A DNA stretch of 7,094 nt from Phycisphaerae bacterium (lineage in GTDB: Bacteria > Planctomycetota > Phycisphaerae > Sedimentisphaerales > SG8-4), in NCBI GenBank assembly GCA_030613765.1, contig JAUWLI010000155.1, forward strand, positions 1-7,094, in the 5' to 3' direction. The position numbers were made by a program, and so were the translations under genes. A model generated the notes under the pieces. The model was not told the DNA's origin. It searched no databases and saw nothing but the letters and a program-made list of their open reading frames with translations. Of the stretch, positions 5,040-7,094 are shown one piece after another. The number at the start of each line of letters is the position of its first letter. Position 1 is the first letter of the stretch.

Positions 5040-6158
5040 ATGGCAGGTACAAATGTAACGGCTATATTGGAAAAGGCAATTGAAAATGAAGCGAGCGACA
5101 TACATATCAACGTCGGGATGCCGCCGGTTTTGAGAAAGAATACAGAGCTGCTCGATACGGAATTTCCTGAAGTCAGCAATGAAGGTGCAAAAGAGATGGT
5201 TCTTTCAATGATTGGCCCGGAAAGATTCAAAAGATTCGTAGAAGAAAGAGACCTTGATTTCTCGACAACCGTCGAAGATGGCCATCGCTTCCGTGTTAAC
5301 GCTCATTTTCAGCGTGAAACTATTGCAATTGCATTTAGAGTGATTCCGAACGAGATCCCAACGTTAGATTCCTTAAACCTGCCCCCGATAGTGCAGGAAC
5401 TGGCAGACTTGCCCAGGGGTTTGGTACTCGTAACCGGCCATACTGGTTCGGGCAAAAGCACCACACTTGCCTCAGTCATTGGACTGATAAACTCAAAATA
5501 TGGCAAACACATAATTACCCTGGAAGATCCCATCGAATATGGATTAGAGAATGACAAAAGTATGATTGAGCAGAGGGAAATAGGCTCTGACTGTCCGAAT
5601 TTTGCATCGGGCCTCAAGCATATATTAAGGCAGGACCCTGATATCATCATGGTTGGTGAAATGAGGGACCTCGAAACTACGAGTTTCACAATTACCGCTG
5701 CCGAAACAGGGCACCTCGTATTCAGCACACTGCATACTATCAATGCTCCGCAGACAGTTGAGCGTATTATTGATATTTATCCGGGAACTCAGCAGAATCA
5801 AATTCGAACGATGCTTTCAAATACGCTGCAGGCCGTTATCACACAGACTCTGTTTAGAAGGATAGATGAGCCGGGAATGGTACCTTGTACCGAAATCTTG
5901 CTCTGCACATCTGCCGTCAGGAACTGTATTCGTGAGAACAGAATCTACGAGATTCCCAATGTTATTGAGACCTCACGAAGAATCGGTATGCAGAATCTCG
6001 ATCACAGCATTGCTGATATGTATTTCAAAGGTCACATAGATAGAGAAGAAGCTATTACAAGGTCAGGCAATCCCGGCAAAATGGAGAAGTTGCTTACTCC
6101 ATTAGAGCAATATGAAGTTGTACGGTCACAGGAAGCAGAAGAACTAAACATAGAATAA
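5040..6158 (+). CDS. pilT: PilT-like type IV pilus retraction ATPase
   Basis: Hexameric cytoplasmic motor that drives pilus depolymerisation and twitching, acting on the PilC platform. The 372 residues are a normal PilT length. EASDIHI (17-23) is the ASDLHL motif of the N-terminal PAS-like domain. DLDFS (71-75) and RFRVNAHFQR (83-92) complete that domain. Walker A is GHTGSGKST (133-141). The Asp box region is ITLEDPIEY (159-167). Walker B is DPDIIMVGEMRD (199-210), with catalytic E207. The His box is TGHLVFSTLHT (223-233). The PilT-specific C-terminal signature AIRNLIRE appears as AVRNCIRE (292-299), which separates it from PilB/GspE and supports a retraction role; PilU is the close alternative. 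No tetracysteine zinc site, typical of many PilB/GspE, is seen. It follows the GspE-tail ORF by 91 nt and precedes pilC by 15 nt, so pilTC are almost certainly cotranscribed. Confidence 0.95.
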   Translation: MAGTNVTAILEKAIENEASDIHINVGMPPVLRKNTELLDTEFPEVSNEGAKEMVLSMIGPERFKRFVEERDLDFSTTVEDGHRFRVNAHFQRETIAIAFRVIPNEIPTLDSLNLPPIVQELADLPRGLVLVTGHTGSGKSTTLASVIGLINSKYGKHIITLEDPIEYGLENDKSMIEQREIGSDCPNFASGLKHILRQDPDIIMVGEMRDLETTSFTITAAETGHLVFSTLHTINAPQTVERIIDIYPGTQQNQIRTMLSNTLQAVITQTLFRRIDEPGMVPCTEILLCTSAVRNCIRENRIYEIPNVIETSRRIGMQNLDHSIADMYFKGHIDREEAITRSGNPGKMEKLLTPLEQYEVVRSQEAEELNIE

Positions 6159-6173
6159 ATAGGTCCTATAGAT

Positions 6174-7094
6174 ATGTACGAAGAATCATCCCAACAAACT
6201 GCTGCCACTGTCCAGGAGCAGCAACAAGTTCAAACGTCAGAAAAAGAGGATTGGCGCAGGGATACCAGTGAGCCGGTTTCCCCCGAACCTTCCCGGGACG
6301 AAGAGCAGGTAGGCGGACTGGAAAAAATACGGAAATTCAGATTTGAGTTCGGGCCCGGCAAGAAGGATATTCTAAACTTTACCAATCAGCTTTCGGTTAT
6401 GATTCGCGCCGGTATAAGTATTCTTGATGCCCTTGGGTCAATAGCCGAGCAATGTGATAACCAAAAATTCAAGGTCATCATTTTCGATTTGAAAACCCAA
6501 ATCGAAGCCGGTCAAAGTTTTTCTCAGGCCCTTGCTGGGCATCCAAACGTATTCAGCAATCTTTATATAAATATGGTGGGCGCTGCAGAAGCTTCAGGCT
6601 CACTCAGTGAAATGTTACAAAAGTTAGCGGAGTATCTGGACAGGGAAGCGGAAACCAGCTCACAGGTTAAATCAGCTTGCGTTTATCCGGTTATCATTGC
6701 AGTTATGGCCGTGTCCGTGACAATTTTCCTGCTCACTTTTGTTTTGCCCAGGTTTGCACTCGTTTTTGCAGGAAAAGAGCATCTTTTGCCCCTTCCCACC
6801 AAGGCTTTGATGGCGACCAGCGCATTTCTGCGAAACTACTGGTACCTTATTATTCCTGCTGTTGGAGTTGAGTTGTGGGGATTTTGGTACTTTGTGCGGA
6901 CAAGTTTCGGCAAAGTATGGTGGGACAGGATGAAATTGGTTTTACCGCTTATAAAAACACTCTGCCGGTGTTTGTATATAACAAGAAGCCTCCACACGAT
7001 GGGTGTGCTCAGCAGGGCGGGGGTACCTATCCTGAATACAATTTCGATAACTGCACAAATATCCGGAAACATCTTTTACAAGGAGATGTGGCTT
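6174..7094 (+). CDS. pilC: PilC/GspF-like inner-membrane platform protein (3' end outside window)
   Basis: Polytopic platform protein on which the pilus motor ATPases act. The frame is open from ATG 6174 to the last base: 307 codons of an expected 400 or so. Residues 1-48 are a hydrophilic, Gln/Glu/Ser-rich tail without recognisable domain. The first T2SSF domain starts at about 68 with FTNQLSVMIRAGISILDAL (69-87). It continues through EAGQSFSQAL (111-120) and the VGAAEASGSLSEML motif (135-148). Membrane helices lie at about 170-192 and 222-241. The second domain begins at about 270 with SLHTMGVLSRAGVPILNTIS (272-291), the repeat of the first-domain motif, and is cut by the window edge. Translation probably starts at 6174 with only a weak AGGT-like motif upstream, consistent with coupling to pilT 15 nt before. 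No frameshift is seen. GspF of type II secretion is equally compatible in sequence; the PilT neighbour favours PilC. Confidence 0.9.
   Translation, partial: MYEESSQQTAATVQEQQQVQTSEKEDWRRDTSEPVSPEPSRDEEQVGGLEKIRKFRFEFGPGKKDILNFTNQLSVMIRAGISILDALGSIAEQCDNQKFKVIIFDLKTQIEAGQSFSQALAGHPNVFSNLYINMVGAAEASGSLSEMLQKLAEYLDREAETSSQVKSACVYPVIIAVMAVSVTIFLLTFVLPRFALVFAGKEHLLPLPTKALMATSAFLRNYWYLIIPAVGVELWGFWYFVRTSFGKVWWDRMKLVLPLIKTLCRCLYITRSLHTMGVLSRAGVPILNTISITAQISGNIFYKEMWL

Noticed and set aside
5309..5743. 144-codon ORF on the - strand inside pilT
   Set aside because: Covers the Walker A and B region of pilT in antisense; no independent evidence.
6159..6173. Small palindrome ATAGG-T-CCTAT between pilT and pilC
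   Set aside because: Single-base loop, too short to form a hairpin and easily explained by chance.
6677..6871. 64-codon + strand ORF within pilC
   Set aside because: Overlaps the first transmembrane segment of pilC in another frame, without motif or ribosome binding site.

Overview
The window holds one housekeeping gene followed by part of a type IV pilus / type II secretion-like assembly cluster, all on the + strand. I infer a Planctomycetota-like bacterium, probably an uncultured one. The glycine-rich loop of the GpsA protein has the form GDGAMATV that I associate with that phylum, base composition is moderate, start signals are mixed (gpsA has no visible Shine-Dalgarno, the pilus genes have good ones), and degenerate 7-nt periodic repeats lie at gene boundaries. 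This taxonomic placement is inference and rests mainly on the first point.

Layout. Positions 3-110: the C-terminal end of an unrecognised protein. 145-1221: gpsA, glycerol-3-phosphate dehydrogenase for phospholipid synthesis; its apparent N-terminus runs through a heptanucleotide repeat. 1222-1662: a 441-base T-rich gap with two weak terminator-like hairpins and a plausible promoter. 1663-4805: four genes in the order pilM, pilN, pilO and a PilP/GspC-like gene. They encode the cytoplasmic actin-like platform protein, the two bitopic inner-membrane partners and the protein expected to contact the secretin. 4802-4948: a 48-codon ORF that matches only the extreme C-terminus of GspE/PilB assembly ATPases and overlaps the stop of the preceding gene by ATGA. 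5040-6158: pilT, the retraction ATPase. 6174-7094: the first 307 codons of pilC/gspF, the polytopic platform protein, cut by the window edge.

How the genes work together. PilM, PilN, PilO and the P-like protein form the alignment subcomplex that links the cytoplasmic motors to the outer-membrane pore. PilC is the platform on which the motors act, and PilT depolymerises the pilus. The secretin (PilQ/GspD) and a complete assembly ATPase (PilB/GspE) are not in this stretch. The leftover GspE tail between the P-like gene and pilT suggests that a secretin-gspE segment once stood there and was deleted, or was lost in assembly. That junction at about 4800-4820 is the most interesting point in the window.

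I see no rRNA, tRNA, CRISPR array, insertion sequence or phage gene.
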